64,000 nucleotides of DNA from Fibrobacter sp. UWB13 (GCF_900177805.1 NZ_FXAX01000001.1:1612001-1676000), one strand, 5' to 3'; positions 34,798 to 44,197 are shown, numbered from the stretch's first letter. The notes: generated by a model from the sequence alone, not told the origin. Numbers and translations: made by a program.

Positions 34798-35112
34798 TTA
34801 CCCCTTCATGTTAGAATACGTGTCGGCGTCAACGCTTTCACGGTTGCGGAAAATGAGAATGACCATAGCAAGGCCGACGCAAGCTTCAGCGGCAGCGACT
34901 GCGATGGAGAACAGCGGAACCACCTGGCCCACAATGCTTGCCTCCGCAGGGAGCGTCTTTGCAAAGCCCACGAAAGAGAGGTTCACGGCGTTCAGGGCAA
35001 GTTCAACGCCCATCAGCACAAAGAACACATTGCGGCGAGAGACCGCGACCATGAGGCCGATGGCGAAAATGACCAGGGCCAAGATCTGAACATATATAGC
35101 TTGGAGTTCCAT
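34798..35112 (-). CDS. nuoK: NADH-quinone oxidoreductase subunit K
   Basis: A small complex I membrane subunit of 104 residues with three transmembrane helices. It carries conserved buried glutamates in MGVELALNAVNL (helix 2) and AVAAAEACVGLAMVILIF (helix 3), which belong to the central proton pathway. Length is standard. The ATG overlaps the nuoJ stop by one base. Confidence 0.96.
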   Translation of the reverse strand: MELQAIYVQILALVIFAIGLMVAVSRRNVFFVLMGVELALNAVNLSFVGFAKTLPAEASIVGQVVPLFSIAVAAAEACVGLAMVILIFRNRESVDADTYSNMKG

Positions 35113-35654
35113 TAGTGTTTATCCTCCGTTTTTTCGGATTCCACAGAACCAAGGCGCTTCTTGGCGAGAAGCACTGCGGCACCCATGGCAGAAAGCAGAA
35201 GCACACCGAGGACTTCGAAAAGCACGAAGTAACCAGGGCCGCTCTGAGCTACATCAAAGAGAGTCTTGGAAGTGATTGCCACAGAACCGCGAACCGTTGC
35301 AGCATCAAAGGCGATCGGGGCGCGGACGAGGGCAAAGCCCACGAGACCAGCAAGCACGATGACGGCAGGAATCACAAAGAGCGAAACCTTGTCAAACATC
35401 GGCGTGTGGGAGTCACGGGCGCCATTCAAGACCATGATCACGAACGTGAGGAGCATCATGATTGCACCTGCGTAGACCATGATCTGCACGACGCCGAGGA
35501 ACGGGCTTCCGAGAAGACCGTAGATACCGGCAAGAGACACCATCGAGGCGACCAGCGAGAGGGCGCCATAAAGCGGGTGTCTAGAGAGGAGCACGCAAAC
35601 GGCACTGCCGACTGCGATTACTGCGAGGACAATGAAATAAATCAATGCAAGCAT
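35112..35654 (-). CDS. nuoJ: NADH-quinone oxidoreductase subunit J
   Basis: A 180-residue complex I membrane subunit with five hydrophobic helices. The third carries the family signature VQIMVYAGAIMMLLTFVIMVLN, which forms the pi-bulge helix implicated in coupling quinone reduction to proton movement. A charged tail (KKRLGSVESEKTEDKH) ends the protein. It is translationally coupled to nuoI and nuoK by one-base stop/start overlaps. Confidence 0.95.
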   Translation of the reverse strand: MLALIYFIVLAVIAVGSAVCVLLSRHPLYGALSLVASMVSLAGIYGLLGSPFLGVVQIMVYAGAIMMLLTFVIMVLNGARDSHTPMFDKVSLFVIPAVIVLAGLVGFALVRAPIAFDAATVRGSVAITSKTLFDVAQSGPGYFVLFEVLGVLLLSAMGAAVLLAKKRLGSVESEKTEDKH

Positions 35655-36220
35655 TATTTGACCTCCATGCCCCAGACCTTGCGGGCCTCGGCATTCTTTG
35701 TACCGCCCGGAGCCATCTGGCTCTGTTCGTCATTCGGGTAATCCTTCGGATCCCAGTTGGTGAGATCGTAAAGGTGAGCCACGAAATCTTCGCGGGAACG
35801 GTGTTCGAAAATGATTTGCTTCGTATCCATGCGGAGGGCATCGACCGGGCAAGCTTCTGCGCAAAGACCGCAGAACACGCAAGTCAAGTGGTCAATGTCA
35901 AAGCGCATCACGCGCTTTTCGATACGCGGGTCATCGCTCTGCGTTGCCTCGATGAAGATGCAGTGGGCAGGGCAAGCCGCAGCGCACATGCCGCAGGCCA
36001 CGCAGCGAGGCGTACCATCCGGGCGAAGCATCAAGCGGTGCTTGGCACGGTAGGTATTGCGGATTTCGGGCTGACCTTCCGGATAAGAAATCGTCGGAAG
36101 TTCTTCATAGCGGAACAAGCCACGAGCCGCATGCTTAAGGGTTGTCCACAGACCGCGAATCGCCTCGAAAATGTAAAGGCGTTCAATGACGGTCATCGGT
36201 TTTTGCTTAATAACGCGCAT
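35654..36220 (-). CDS. nuoI: NADH-quinone oxidoreductase subunit I
   Basis: The complex I ferredoxin-like subunit carrying clusters N6a and N6b, 188 residues. Two CxxCxxCxxxCP motifs are intact: CVACGMCAAACP and CVFCGLCAEACP. The N-terminal amphipathic region would bind the membrane arm next to NuoH. The C-terminal tail of about 50 residues is longer than the minimal fold. One-base overlaps with nuoH and nuoJ mark it as part of the coupled operon. Confidence 0.97.
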   Translation of the reverse strand: MRVIKQKPMTVIERLYIFEAIRGLWTTLKHAARGLFRYEELPTISYPEGQPEIRNTYRAKHRLMLRPDGTPRCVACGMCAAACPAHCIFIEATQSDDPRIEKRVMRFDIDHLTCVFCGLCAEACPVDALRMDTKQIIFEHRSREDFVAHLYDLTNWDPKDYPNDEQSQMAPGGTKNAEARKVWGMEVK

Positions 36221-37575
36221 TAGTTACCCCCTAAAAGTTTTGCAATGACCGCAGTCACCACGAGGTTGATGAGGGCGATATTCAAGATAATCTTCCAGCC
36301 GAGGTGCATCACGTGGTCATAGCGGAAGCGCGGGAGCGTCCAGCGGACCCAAATCCAGACCCAGCAGAAGATGAGGCTCTTTGCCACAAGAACGAGCAAG
36401 TGGATGAGTGCCGTACCGACTGCGGTTGCAAAGCTACCGACAGCGAGACCGTTCACCACGAAGTTTTCAGGATTGTAGAAGAACCAGGCGCAAACACCGA
36501 GAGCAATAAATGCAGCGGCAGCGACCCAGGCCACAATCTTGTAAAGCTTGTATTCCTTGAGAATTTCAAAGCGGTTTGTAAGATTCGTTGCCTTGAGCTT
36601 TCTGGAATAGCGGTAAATCATGTGGAGGAAAGCGAGAGCGATGAAAGCGAGCACGCCACAGAGAATGGCAAGGGAGCCACCCATGTGTTCCTGCATCGTT
36701 TCGGTCGTCACAAACGGAACGGCATAACCGCCAAGGAACAGTGTTGCAATGAGGAAGCTGTTGATGCAGATGTGCGAGTATTCGCCCATGTAGAAGAGAC
36801 CGAACTGCATAGCACCATATTCCGTATGGTAACCGGCAACGAGTTCAGGTTCACCTTCAGCGACGTCGAACGGAGCACGGCCCGTTTCAGCAATGCTTGC
36901 AATGAGGAAGCAGAAGAATGCGACCGGCTGGGCAACGATGCCCCACACGTGATTTTCCTGCCACTGCACAATGTCCGTGAGGTTGAAAGAACCGGCGAGG
37001 AGCAAAATGCCCATGAGCGAAAGTCCGAGGCAGACTTCGTAGCTGATGGTCATGGAGCTCGTACGGAGAGCGCCCAAGAAACTGTACTTGGACTTGGAAG
37101 CCCAACCAGCGAGCATGGCACCGTAAGCCGAGATCGAGGAGAAACCGAAGAGCAAGAGCACGCCCACATCGGAATCGATGATGGAACCTGCAATGCGAAC
37201 CGTTTCGCCACCCCAGTCAAAGATCATCGGTCCAAACCACGGGATCACGCACGGAGAGAGGAACACGATAGCGAACGGGATTGCCGGAGCTACATAGTAA
37301 AGGAGCTTGTTCACGCCAGCCGGTGCAAACATTTCCTTGAAGAAGAGCTTCGTACCGTCGCACATGTTCTGCACGTAACCGAGCAAGCGGATCTTGCCGA
37401 AGTACGGGATCTTGATGTAGGAGCGGTTCGGGCCCTGACGGTCTTGCATGAAGCCCGCGCCACGACGTTCCATCGGGATTAAAAGGAGGATGTAAAGGAC
37501 AGGTACGAAGCAGAAAGCGAACTTCGCAATCGTAATTGCCCATTCAATCCAGGTTTTGGATTCAATAATATCCAT
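36220..37575 (-). CDS. nuoH: NADH-quinone oxidoreductase subunit H, extended
   Basis: The complex I membrane subunit that forms most of the quinone chamber, 451 residues against about 325 in E. coli. Conserved features include RRGAGFMQDRQGPNRSYIK (first loop, quinone pathway), AETGRAPFDVAEGEPELVAGYHTEYG (acidic E-channel loop) and the C-terminal WVWIWVRWTLPRFRYDHVM. The extra length is an insertion of roughly 100 residues before the last two helices (about 320-400), with further hydrophobic stretches. It is coupled to nuoG and nuoI by one-base overlaps. Confidence 0.95.
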   Translation of the reverse strand: MDIIESKTWIEWAITIAKFAFCFVPVLYILLLIPMERRGAGFMQDRQGPNRSYIKIPYFGKIRLLGYVQNMCDGTKLFFKEMFAPAGVNKLLYYVAPAIPFAIVFLSPCVIPWFGPMIFDWGGETVRIAGSIIDSDVGVLLLFGFSSISAYGAMLAGWASKSKYSFLGALRTSSMTISYEVCLGLSLMGILLLAGSFNLTDIVQWQENHVWGIVAQPVAFFCFLIASIAETGRAPFDVAEGEPELVAGYHTEYGAMQFGLFYMGEYSHICINSFLIATLFLGGYAVPFVTTETMQEHMGGSLAILCGVLAFIALAFLHMIYRYSRKLKATNLTNRFEILKEYKLYKIVAWVAAAAFIALGVCAWFFYNPENFVVNGLAVGSFATAVGTALIHLLVLVAKSLIFCWVWIWVRWTLPRFRYDHVMHLGWKIILNIALINLVVTAVIAKLLGGN

Positions 37576-39164
37576 TATGCGTTACCTCCCAGGAGCTTTC
37601 CTGTGCTCTTGATGGCATCATAGGTAATGTCGGCGAAAGCCGGCACGTATTCACGAGCCTTCTTGAAAGCTTCGCAAGCCGAATTGAACTTGTTGCCAGC
37701 CAAAGCGGAAATCACTTCGTAAGCCGGGGCAAGCTTTTCATCCGGGCAAGTCGGAGCAGCAGAGAGCTTCTGCAAGATGTTGAGGCTGTTGACCATCGTA
37801 CCCTGGACTTCGCTCCAGTGGCGGATACCGAAAGCGACCTTCGCCTTCTTGGCAGTAGCGTCATCGAAAGCGGAAAGGGCGATGCGGTTCGAAATCTTAT
37901 CGAGAGCCTTAGCTGCAGCAGCGTCTTCGCCGTAGAGGTCAGCGTTCACCGTGATGAGGTTGCTGAATTCTCCTGCGCGCTTGAGGAGTTCTGCAACATC
38001 TGCAAAACCCATGAGCAGCATGCCTGCGCGGTTTGCCACCGGGTCACCGCTCTTGGCGATACCGTCCGGAGCGTTAACCTTGAGGAGGGAACCACCGAAG
38101 AGTTCAGCGCGGTCACCGAGAGCTTCCTTGAGCATCTTGAGAGCGGCGAGGTCTTCGTTCGTGCAAGCGCCACCAGCAACGAGGGCGACCTTACCGCCAA
38201 CCAGCTGGAGTGCAGAAGCGTCGATTGCCGGCAAACGGTTCTTGTCGAACTGCTGGAACGCAAGACGGCTCGTGTTAGAGAGCCAGCTGCGGTTCACTTC
38301 CGGGTTGCAACGCGGCATCACGCGGTAGATGCGGCCATCGGCGTGGTCAAGCCAGATGTTTGCACCGAGGGAATCGTCCATCGAAATCGTCGGCGTGTGG
38401 GCAAGGAGCCAAACGCGCTTCTGGAAGCGGAAGTACTTTGCCGTCATGGCGCCCGTCGGGCATACATCCGTAACGCAGAGGTCGTATTCATGGTCGAGCT
38501 TTTCGCCCGGGAAGGTAGTAATGTAAGTATGGTCGGCACGGCCAGCAAGCTGGAGCTGTTCGTCCTTCGCGATGCTACGCATAAAGCGTACGCAACGGTC
38601 GCACTGCACGCAACGTTCTTCGTCGAGCAAAATGCGCGGACCGATGTCCACATGCTTACCGCCACGGAGCTGCCCCTTCGCATCAATGAACTGATGTTCC
38701 GGATTGCCGTGGTAATTCTTGCCGTATTCCGGACGGAGGCGGCCTTCGTTCTGGCCTGCTTCCATGTAGTTTTCCTGCAAGGTGCATTCACCGGCCTTGT
38801 CGCAAATCGGGCAATCGAGCGGGTGGTTCACCAGCATGAATTCCTGTGTGGCCTTGCGGGCGTTTTTCACGCGGGCGCTGGATGCCGGTGTATAAATCTT
38901 CATACCCGGAGTCACAGGAGTATAGCACGAAATCACGAGCATGCGACCGCGCGGGCCTTCCTGCTCTACCAGGCACTGACGGCAGTTACCCGACACCGGC
39001 AAATACGGATGATAACATACGTGAGGAGTTTCAATCCCGACAGCCTTCAGGGCTTCGAGGAGGTTGGTATCGCCAGGAACCATCACGGCCTTGTCATCCA
39101 CGAAGATTTCCACCTTCGGGCTTGCTTCGGTCGGGAGTTTCGGCATATTGTAGTAGTTACTCAT
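37575..39164 (-). CDS. nuoG: NADH-quinone oxidoreductase subunit G, short form
   Basis: The complex I electron-transfer subunit, 529 residues. The 2Fe-2S ligands are C50, C61, C64 and C80; cluster N5 uses H114 with C118, C121 and C127; further motifs CVQCDRC and CVTDVCPTGA supply N4. The remaining part is a reduced molybdopterin-oxidoreductase-like domain, much shorter than in the 900-residue E. coli protein. Start 39164 is chosen because upstream codons to 39290 overlap nuoF and lack homology; it lies five bases after the nuoF stop. Confidence 0.94.
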   Translation of the reverse strand: MSNYYNMPKLPTEASPKVEIFVDDKAVMVPGDTNLLEALKAVGIETPHVCYHPYLPVSGNCRQCLVEQEGPRGRMLVISCYTPVTPGMKIYTPASSARVKNARKATQEFMLVNHPLDCPICDKAGECTLQENYMEAGQNEGRLRPEYGKNYHGNPEHQFIDAKGQLRGGKHVDIGPRILLDEERCVQCDRCVRFMRSIAKDEQLQLAGRADHTYITTFPGEKLDHEYDLCVTDVCPTGAMTAKYFRFQKRVWLLAHTPTISMDDSLGANIWLDHADGRIYRVMPRCNPEVNRSWLSNTSRLAFQQFDKNRLPAIDASALQLVGGKVALVAGGACTNEDLAALKMLKEALGDRAELFGGSLLKVNAPDGIAKSGDPVANRAGMLLMGFADVAELLKRAGEFSNLITVNADLYGEDAAAAKALDKISNRIALSAFDDATAKKAKVAFGIRHWSEVQGTMVNSLNILQKLSAAPTCPDEKLAPAYEVISALAGNKFNSACEAFKKAREYVPAFADITYDAIKSTGKLLGGNA

Positions 39165-39168
39165 ATTA

Positions 39169-40476
39169 TTACCAGAAAATTCCAGGACGACTTGTTTCTT
39201 GAATACGCGGTTTTGCGTGTTCGGGGTTCTTAGCGATATATTCGTCAAAGTCCGCACGGAACTTTGCAGTGTAGCTCGAGACCGGGCCACCCAAAGAAAT
39301 GGAGAGCGGGCAAATCGTCACGCCACCAAATCCGCTAGAAAGGCTCTGCATGAGTTCCACATCGCCATCGTGACCGTTGCCGGCCACCATCTGGTTCAAG
39401 ATGCGGTGCAAGAGGCCTGTACCTTCACGGCACGGCGTGCACTGGCCGCAAGATTCATGGCTGTAGAAGTTGCCGAGGCAATTCAAGAGGTCTGCCATGT
39501 TGTGCGTATCGTTAATCACGATCATAGCGCCAGAACCAAACATCGTCTTCATCGAGGCGAGGCATTCATAGTCCATCGTGGCGACTGCTGCTTCTTCTGC
39601 AGTGAGCGGAGCGCAAGAGGAACCGCCCGGGAGCACAGCCTTGAGCTTGCCACCCACAACGCCACCGGCGTAATCGTTAATCATAGTCATCATCGGAGTG
39701 CCGAGAGGAGCTTCGTACACGCCCGGATTTTTGACGTCACCGGAAATGCAGAACACCTTCGTACCACCGGCGCGCGGCGTACCCATCTTGGCGTAGTCGC
39801 TCGGGTCGTGGCTCAAAATCCACGGAAGCGACATGATGGTTTCGACGTTGTTCACGCAAGTCGGGGACTTCCAGGCACCACAAACAGCCGGGAACGGCGG
39901 CTTCAAGCGCGGCTGGCCCTTCTGGCCTTCAAGAGAGTTAATAAGAGCAGTTTCTTCACCGCAAATGTAGGCGCCAGCACCGCGATGCACAAAGATATCA
40001 AAGCTGAACTTCGTGCCGCAAATGTTTTCGCCGAGGTAGCCAGCAGCGTAAGCCTGGTTCAAAGCCTTGTTCAAGGCTTCGATGCACGGGAGGAATTCGC
40101 CACGGCAGTAGATGTAGGCCGCGCGAGAGCCAAGAGCCCAAGCGGCAATGATAAGGCCTTCAATCAAGCGGTGCGGATCTTCGAGCATGAGGAAGTGGTC
40201 CTTAAAGGTACCGCCTTCGCCTTCGTCAGCGTTTACGACAATGTAAACCGGCTTGCCCGTACCACGCGGCACAAAGCTCCACTTCATGCCAGTCGGGAAG
40301 CCTGCACCACCGCGTCCGCGGAGGTTAGAACGTTGCACGTAATCGATGAGCTCAAACTGGCTCATGTTGAACAAGCGTTCAGAAATGTTGGAGTAGCCAC
40401 CCAGCTTCTTATAGACTTCGATATCCTGGGCGCCCTTGCCAAAGTTCTGCGTACAAACTTTTACACATTCAGCCAT
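39169..40476 (-). CDS. nuoF: NADH-quinone oxidoreductase subunit F
   Basis: The NADH- and FMN-binding subunit of complex I, 435 residues. GRGGAGFPTG (54-63) is the nucleotide-binding loop, and ESCGQCTPCREG plus the cysteine of TICPL hold cluster N3. The usual NADE(S/M)EPGT(x)KDR motif instead reads NADEGEGGTFKDH (82-94), a change next to the flavin and NADH. All four cluster cysteines are present. It begins two bases after the nuoE stop. Confidence 0.95.
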   Translation of the reverse strand: MAECVKVCTQNFGKGAQDIEVYKKLGGYSNISERLFNMSQFELIDYVQRSNLRGRGGAGFPTGMKWSFVPRGTGKPVYIVVNADEGEGGTFKDHFLMLEDPHRLIEGLIIAAWALGSRAAYIYCRGEFLPCIEALNKALNQAYAAGYLGENICGTKFSFDIFVHRGAGAYICGEETALINSLEGQKGQPRLKPPFPAVCGAWKSPTCVNNVETIMSLPWILSHDPSDYAKMGTPRAGGTKVFCISGDVKNPGVYEAPLGTPMMTMINDYAGGVVGGKLKAVLPGGSSCAPLTAEEAAVATMDYECLASMKTMFGSGAMIVINDTHNMADLLNCLGNFYSHESCGQCTPCREGTGLLHRILNQMVAGNGHDGDVELMQSLSSGFGGVTICPLSISLGGPVSSYTAKFRADFDEYIAKNPEHAKPRIQETSRPGIFW

Positions 40477-40478
40477 AA

Positions 40479-41540
40479 TTAAACCGCCTTTTGTTCCGGT
40501 GCGGGCTTCTGCTTAGTCACAGCAACAGCCGAGGGTTTAGCAACACGTTCACCGGAGGTCGCAATCATACGGTATTCGTCGCCGACCTTTCCGTTCGGGT
40601 CCACAAAAGATTTGTCCTTCACGCCCGGCTCGCCCACAGCGACCCAGTCATTGCCGTTCTTCTTTTCGACGACAATCTTCGTGAATTCCGGAGCGCCCTT
40701 CCAAGTGAGGGTAGCGCCCGTTTCGTCAGCTTCGGACTTGACATTCAAAACCGGAGAAGGAGGAGCGTAGTCAGCAACCTGCGGCTTTGCAATAGCACCC
40801 GGAGCGCCCGGATGACCGCAATGGCCCTTCACCGTACCGCCGAGCACATCGTGCTTCGGAATGTTGTCTTCATGAGCATAGCACCACTTGAGGATGCGGT
40901 CGATGCTGTCGGTCGTAAGCTTTGTACCCGGCTTCATCGTGAGCACATCGCCATCAGCGTCTGTAGCGAAGTCGTCGTTCACGAGCATCATCGGGCCGTT
41001 ACCGCAAGAACCGAGGCATTCCACCTGGAGGATCGTAAAGAGACCATCCGGAGTCGTTTCGCCCGTCTTGATGTTCAAAGCATGTTCCACATAAGCGATA
41101 AGGCTCGGAGCGCCCTTGATTGTGCAGCTGATGTTACGGCAGAACTGCAAGAGGAACTTGCCCTTCGGAGCGTGGTTGTACATTGTGTAGAACGTAGCAA
41201 CGCCAAGAGCATGAGCCGGAGCGCAACCGCAGACGTTTGCAGCCCAGCGGATACCTTCACGCGGCACCCAGCCAAACACGCCCTGCACAAGCCAAAGCAC
41301 TTCAAGAAGTGCGGCCTGACCGACCGGATAGCGGCTGAGCAAATCAGCGCAGCGTTCCTTGATTTCAGGCGTATTGAGCTTGGCGAGCACTTCAGCCGTA
41401 GGCGGCTGCGGCACAGGCTTGTTCACATAGCCAAACTTCTGGCCCGGATCCGGCAATGCATCAATCGGCTGTGCCGGACGGTCGAACTTCAAATGATTGT
41501 TCGAGACAAATTGGACAGCGCCAGTAATATGTTCTCTCAT
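40479..41540 (-). CDS. nuoE: NADH-quinone oxidoreductase subunit E with fibronectin-III-like tail
   Basis: The thioredoxin-like 2Fe-2S subunit of complex I, 353 residues against 160-250 usually. Cluster N1a ligands are C134, C139, C175 and C179 in the standard C-x4-C and C-x3-C spacing. After a Gly/Pro hinge (about 238-260) comes an added domain (261-345) with the pattern of a fibronectin type III fold: PPSPVLNVKSEADETGATLTW, then an EKKNGNDWVAVGE strand pair and a YRMIATSG strand. It overlaps nuoD by four bases. The role of the tail is unknown; a docking site is one possibility. Confidence 0.92.
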   Translation of the reverse strand: MREHITGAVQFVSNNHLKFDRPAQPIDALPDPGQKFGYVNKPVPQPPTAEVLAKLNTPEIKERCADLLSRYPVGQAALLEVLWLVQGVFGWVPREGIRWAANVCGCAPAHALGVATFYTMYNHAPKGKFLLQFCRNISCTIKGAPSLIAYVEHALNIKTGETTPDGLFTILQVECLGSCGNGPMMLVNDDFATDADGDVLTMKPGTKLTTDSIDRILKWCYAHEDNIPKHDVLGGTVKGHCGHPGAPGAIAKPQVADYAPPSPVLNVKSEADETGATLTWKGAPEFTKIVVEKKNGNDWVAVGEPGVKDKSFVDPNGKVGDEYRMIATSGERVAKPSAVAVTKQKPAPEQKAV

Positions 41541-42730
41541 CGGTCAAGTTCTCCAGCAATAATGTTGAGACCCGAAAGCACGGCCATGGAGTCAGCCAAG
41601 AGACCGCCTTCGACGAGTTCATGGAATGCAGCAAACTGCGTGAGGCAAGGCGGACGCACCTTGATGCGGTACGGATGGCCAGAGCCGTCAGAAATAATCG
41701 TGAAGCCAAGTTCACCGTTAGCGCATTCGGAACCGCAGTAGTATTCGCCTTCCGGAACGCGGATGCCTTCGTAAACGCTCTTGAAGCGACCGATAAGGCC
41801 TTCCATATCCTGATAAGCAAGCTTGTGAGCCGGCACGCGGATACGCGGATCGACGATATCGACCGGACCCGGAGCGAGGCGCTTCAAAGCCTGGCGCACA
41901 ATCTTCACGGATTCTTCAATTTCAGCCAAACGAACCTGCAGACGGTCATTGCAGTCGCCCTGAGTGCCGACCACGACTTCCCAGTCGTAGGTTTCGTAAT
42001 CGTAATACGGTTCGTCCTTGCGGAGGTCAGAGGCAACACCGGATGCACGGAGGCAGGGGCCCGTCCAGCCGTAGCTGATAGCCTTTTCAGCAGAAATCTT
42101 GCCGATGCCCACCGTACGGTCGAGGAAGATGCGGTTTCTATCCAAGCAGGCGTGCAAGTCCTTCAATGCCTTTTCGGTTGAATTGAGGGCTGCGAGAACG
42201 TCCTGTTCAAAACCTTCATAGCTATCGCGGTAGAGGCCACCAATGCGTGCAAAGCTGTTCGTAAGACGTGCACCCGTGAGCTTTTCCCAGATGCACATGA
42301 TTTCTTCACGCGGATTGAAGGCGTACATGAACGGAGTCGTACCGCCCAAGTCCTGGAACGCAGCAGCAACGCACACAAAGTGGTCGTTGATACGGGAAAG
42401 TTCGTTCACAATCACGCGGAGCACCTTGCAGCGTTCCGGGATTTCAACCTGGAACATATTTTCGACTGCACGGCAGAACGCAATGTTGTTCATGATAGCA
42501 GAGCAGTAGTTCAAGCGGTCCGTGTACGGGACAACTTGCTGCCAAGTGCCGCGTTCGACCATCTTTTCGAACCCGCGGTGCAGGTAGCCGATTTCTTCGA
42601 CAGATGCCACGATGGTTTCACCATCCATAGCGGTCAAGAAGCGCAAGCAACCGTGAGTCGCCGGGTGGCTAGGCCCAACGTTCAAGGGCATCAAATTCAG
42701 CTTTTCGCCATTCGGATCTAATACGATCAT
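41537..42730 (-). CDS. nuoD: NADH-quinone oxidoreductase subunit D
   Basis: The 49-kDa-type subunit that forms the quinone site together with NuoB, 397 residues of standard length. It shows MPLNVGPSHPATHGCLRFL near the N-terminus (with the histidine lining the quinone pocket) and VDIVDPRIRVP with a C-terminal glycine-rich region ending in GLNIIAGELDR. It overlaps nuoE and nuoC by four bases each (ATGA). NuoC and NuoD are separate genes here, not fused as in E. coli. Confidence 0.96.
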   Translation of the reverse strand: MIVLDPNGEKLNLMPLNVGPSHPATHGCLRFLTAMDGETIVASVEEIGYLHRGFEKMVERGTWQQVVPYTDRLNYCSAIMNNIAFCRAVENMFQVEIPERCKVLRVIVNELSRINDHFVCVAAAFQDLGGTTPFMYAFNPREEIMCIWEKLTGARLTNSFARIGGLYRDSYEGFEQDVLAALNSTEKALKDLHACLDRNRIFLDRTVGIGKISAEKAISYGWTGPCLRASGVASDLRKDEPYYDYETYDWEVVVGTQGDCNDRLQVRLAEIEESVKIVRQALKRLAPGPVDIVDPRIRVPAHKLAYQDMEGLIGRFKSVYEGIRVPEGEYYCGSECANGELGFTIISDGSGHPYRIKVRPPCLTQFAAFHELVEGGLLADSMAVLSGLNIIAGELDR

Positions 42731-43329
42731 GCCTTGATACTCCCTTCCAAAAATTCATTGTCGTTCGTTTCCACTTCCTTAGAGCGCTGGATGACCTTGT
42801 AGCCAAGTTCTTCGAGACGCTTTTCGAGTTCCGGAAGCAGGTAGTCGTTTGTCGAAAGCCACTGGCGCTTCTGGGCAGGGTAATCCTTGCGGAGCGGATG
42901 GCCAACAAATTCAACGTGGTTCAACAGGCGGCGGAGGTCCGGATGACCTTCAAAAATCACACCGAACTGGTCATAGACTTCGCGTTCGTACCAGTTCGCA
43001 TTGGCATAGAGGTCGCTAATCGTCGGGACCTTGAGGTTTTCTTCGGACACCAGCACCTTAAGACGGATGCGGGCACCCGGATTCTTCATGCTCTTGAAAG
43101 CATAAGAGACCGCAAAGCGAGGGCCTTCGTGATTCGGGTAAGTCAAGTAGTCGATACCGGCAATGTCCACGAGCATATCGAACTTGATGCCGGATTCTTC
43201 CTTGAGGAACTGGACTGCGTTATGCAGATAGGGAGCAGCAACGACAGCCGTAACACCCCACTTGTCGAGCGGTTCGCGCTTGACGTCAAACTTTCCTTCA
43301 AGGGCGGCGAAGATTTCTTCAACAGTCAT
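42727..43329 (-). CDS. nuoC: NADH-quinone oxidoreductase subunit C
   Basis: The 30-kDa-type peripheral-arm subunit, 200 residues. The family signature is intact: YEREVYDQFGVIFEGHPDLRRLL, followed by HPLRKDYP. A C-terminal tail of about 35 residues (YLLPELEKRLEELGYKVI onward) is probably helical. It lies four bases after nuoB and overlaps nuoD by four bases. Confidence 0.96.
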   Translation of the reverse strand: MTVEEIFAALEGKFDVKREPLDKWGVTAVVAAPYLHNAVQFLKEESGIKFDMLVDIAGIDYLTYPNHEGPRFAVSYAFKSMKNPGARIRLKVLVSEENLKVPTISDLYANANWYEREVYDQFGVIFEGHPDLRRLLNHVEFVGHPLRKDYPAQKRQWLSTNDYLLPELEKRLEELGYKVIQRSKEVETNDNEFLEGSIKA

Positions 43330-43333
43330 TCTT

Positions 43334-43969
43334 CTACTCCTTCCAGAACTGGGCTTTCTTTACAAGATTTTCTTGTTTTTCTTTCATGAAGTCCTTGATA
43401 TCCACGACCTTTTCGCGGGCGCAGGCAGCTGCTTCACGCTTTGCTTCGGCAGTCTTTGCCTTGATCATTTCAAGCTGTTCCTTGATGCTTTCGGCACGCT
43501 GCTTCATGAAGGATTCGTCTTTGACCTTCTTCTGCAAGTCAAACATGGCATCGAAGAAGGCTTCCGGACGCGGAGGGCAACCACCGATATACACATCCAC
43601 CGGGATAATGTGGTCGATACCGGGCACCGTGCAGTAGCAGTCATAGAAACCGCCAGAGCTTGCGCATGCACCCATGGCAATGACCCAACGAGGTTCAGCC
43701 ATCTGTTCGTAGATGCGCTTTAAGATCGGAGCCTGCTTATAAGTAATCGTACCTGCAACAAGCAGCACATCGGACTGACGCGGCGTAAAACGCACGTATT
43801 CAGAACCGATACGTGAAAGGTCGTAACGACCCACTTCCGTACTCATGAATTCGATTGCACAACAAGCCGTACCGTAAGGGAACGGCCACAAGGAATTGGA
43901 GCGCCCCCAATTGACCAAAAAGTCAAGCGAGGACGTAATGATATTCGGCTTTTCTGCCTCATTACCCAT
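43334..43969 (-). CDS. nuoB: NADH-quinone oxidoreductase subunit B with helical tail
   Basis: The subunit carrying cluster N2, the last electron carrier before quinone, 211 residues. Ligands C36, C37, C102 and C131 are all present (FPYGTACCAIEFM and VYIGGCPPRP). The last 65 residues are an added charged helix with Lys/Glu/Ala periodicity, probably coiled coil. The start at 43969 follows GAGGT; upstream in-frame codons to 44134 are hydrophobic but unlike NuoA. It is the first gene of the operon: no nuoA precedes it, and the next gene upstream is divergent. Confidence 0.95.
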   Translation of the reverse strand: MGNEAEKPNIITSSLDFLVNWGRSNSLWPFPYGTACCAIEFMSTEVGRYDLSRIGSEYVRFTPRQSDVLLVAGTITYKQAPILKRIYEQMAEPRWVIAMGACASSGGFYDCYCTVPGIDHIIPVDVYIGGCPPRPEAFFDAMFDLQKKVKDESFMKQRAESIKEQLEMIKAKTAEAKREAAACAREKVVDIKDFMKEKQENLVKKAQFWKE

Positions 43970-44197
43970 AGGAGTTACCTCATAAAATTCGCGCCTAAAG
44001 ATAGAAACTTTCGTGACCGAACGCACAAAAAACGTAAAGCCAACACACAGGAAAAGCAACATTCCCCGCCCAATCTTCAAATGCAACAAAAATGTAAGAA
44101 ACGGACGGAAGGCAAGAGAAAGGAGGAAAATCACATTTTAATGTTATTTCTCAAAAAATGTTCTCATCTTAGTTCTCATAAATATTATATTAAGCAC

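Noticed and set aside
43970-44134. Remnant nuoA in the N-terminal extension of nuoB
   Set aside because: The 55 extra codons are hydrophobic but lack the conserved acidic motif of NuoA, and a ribosome-binding site precedes the shorter start.
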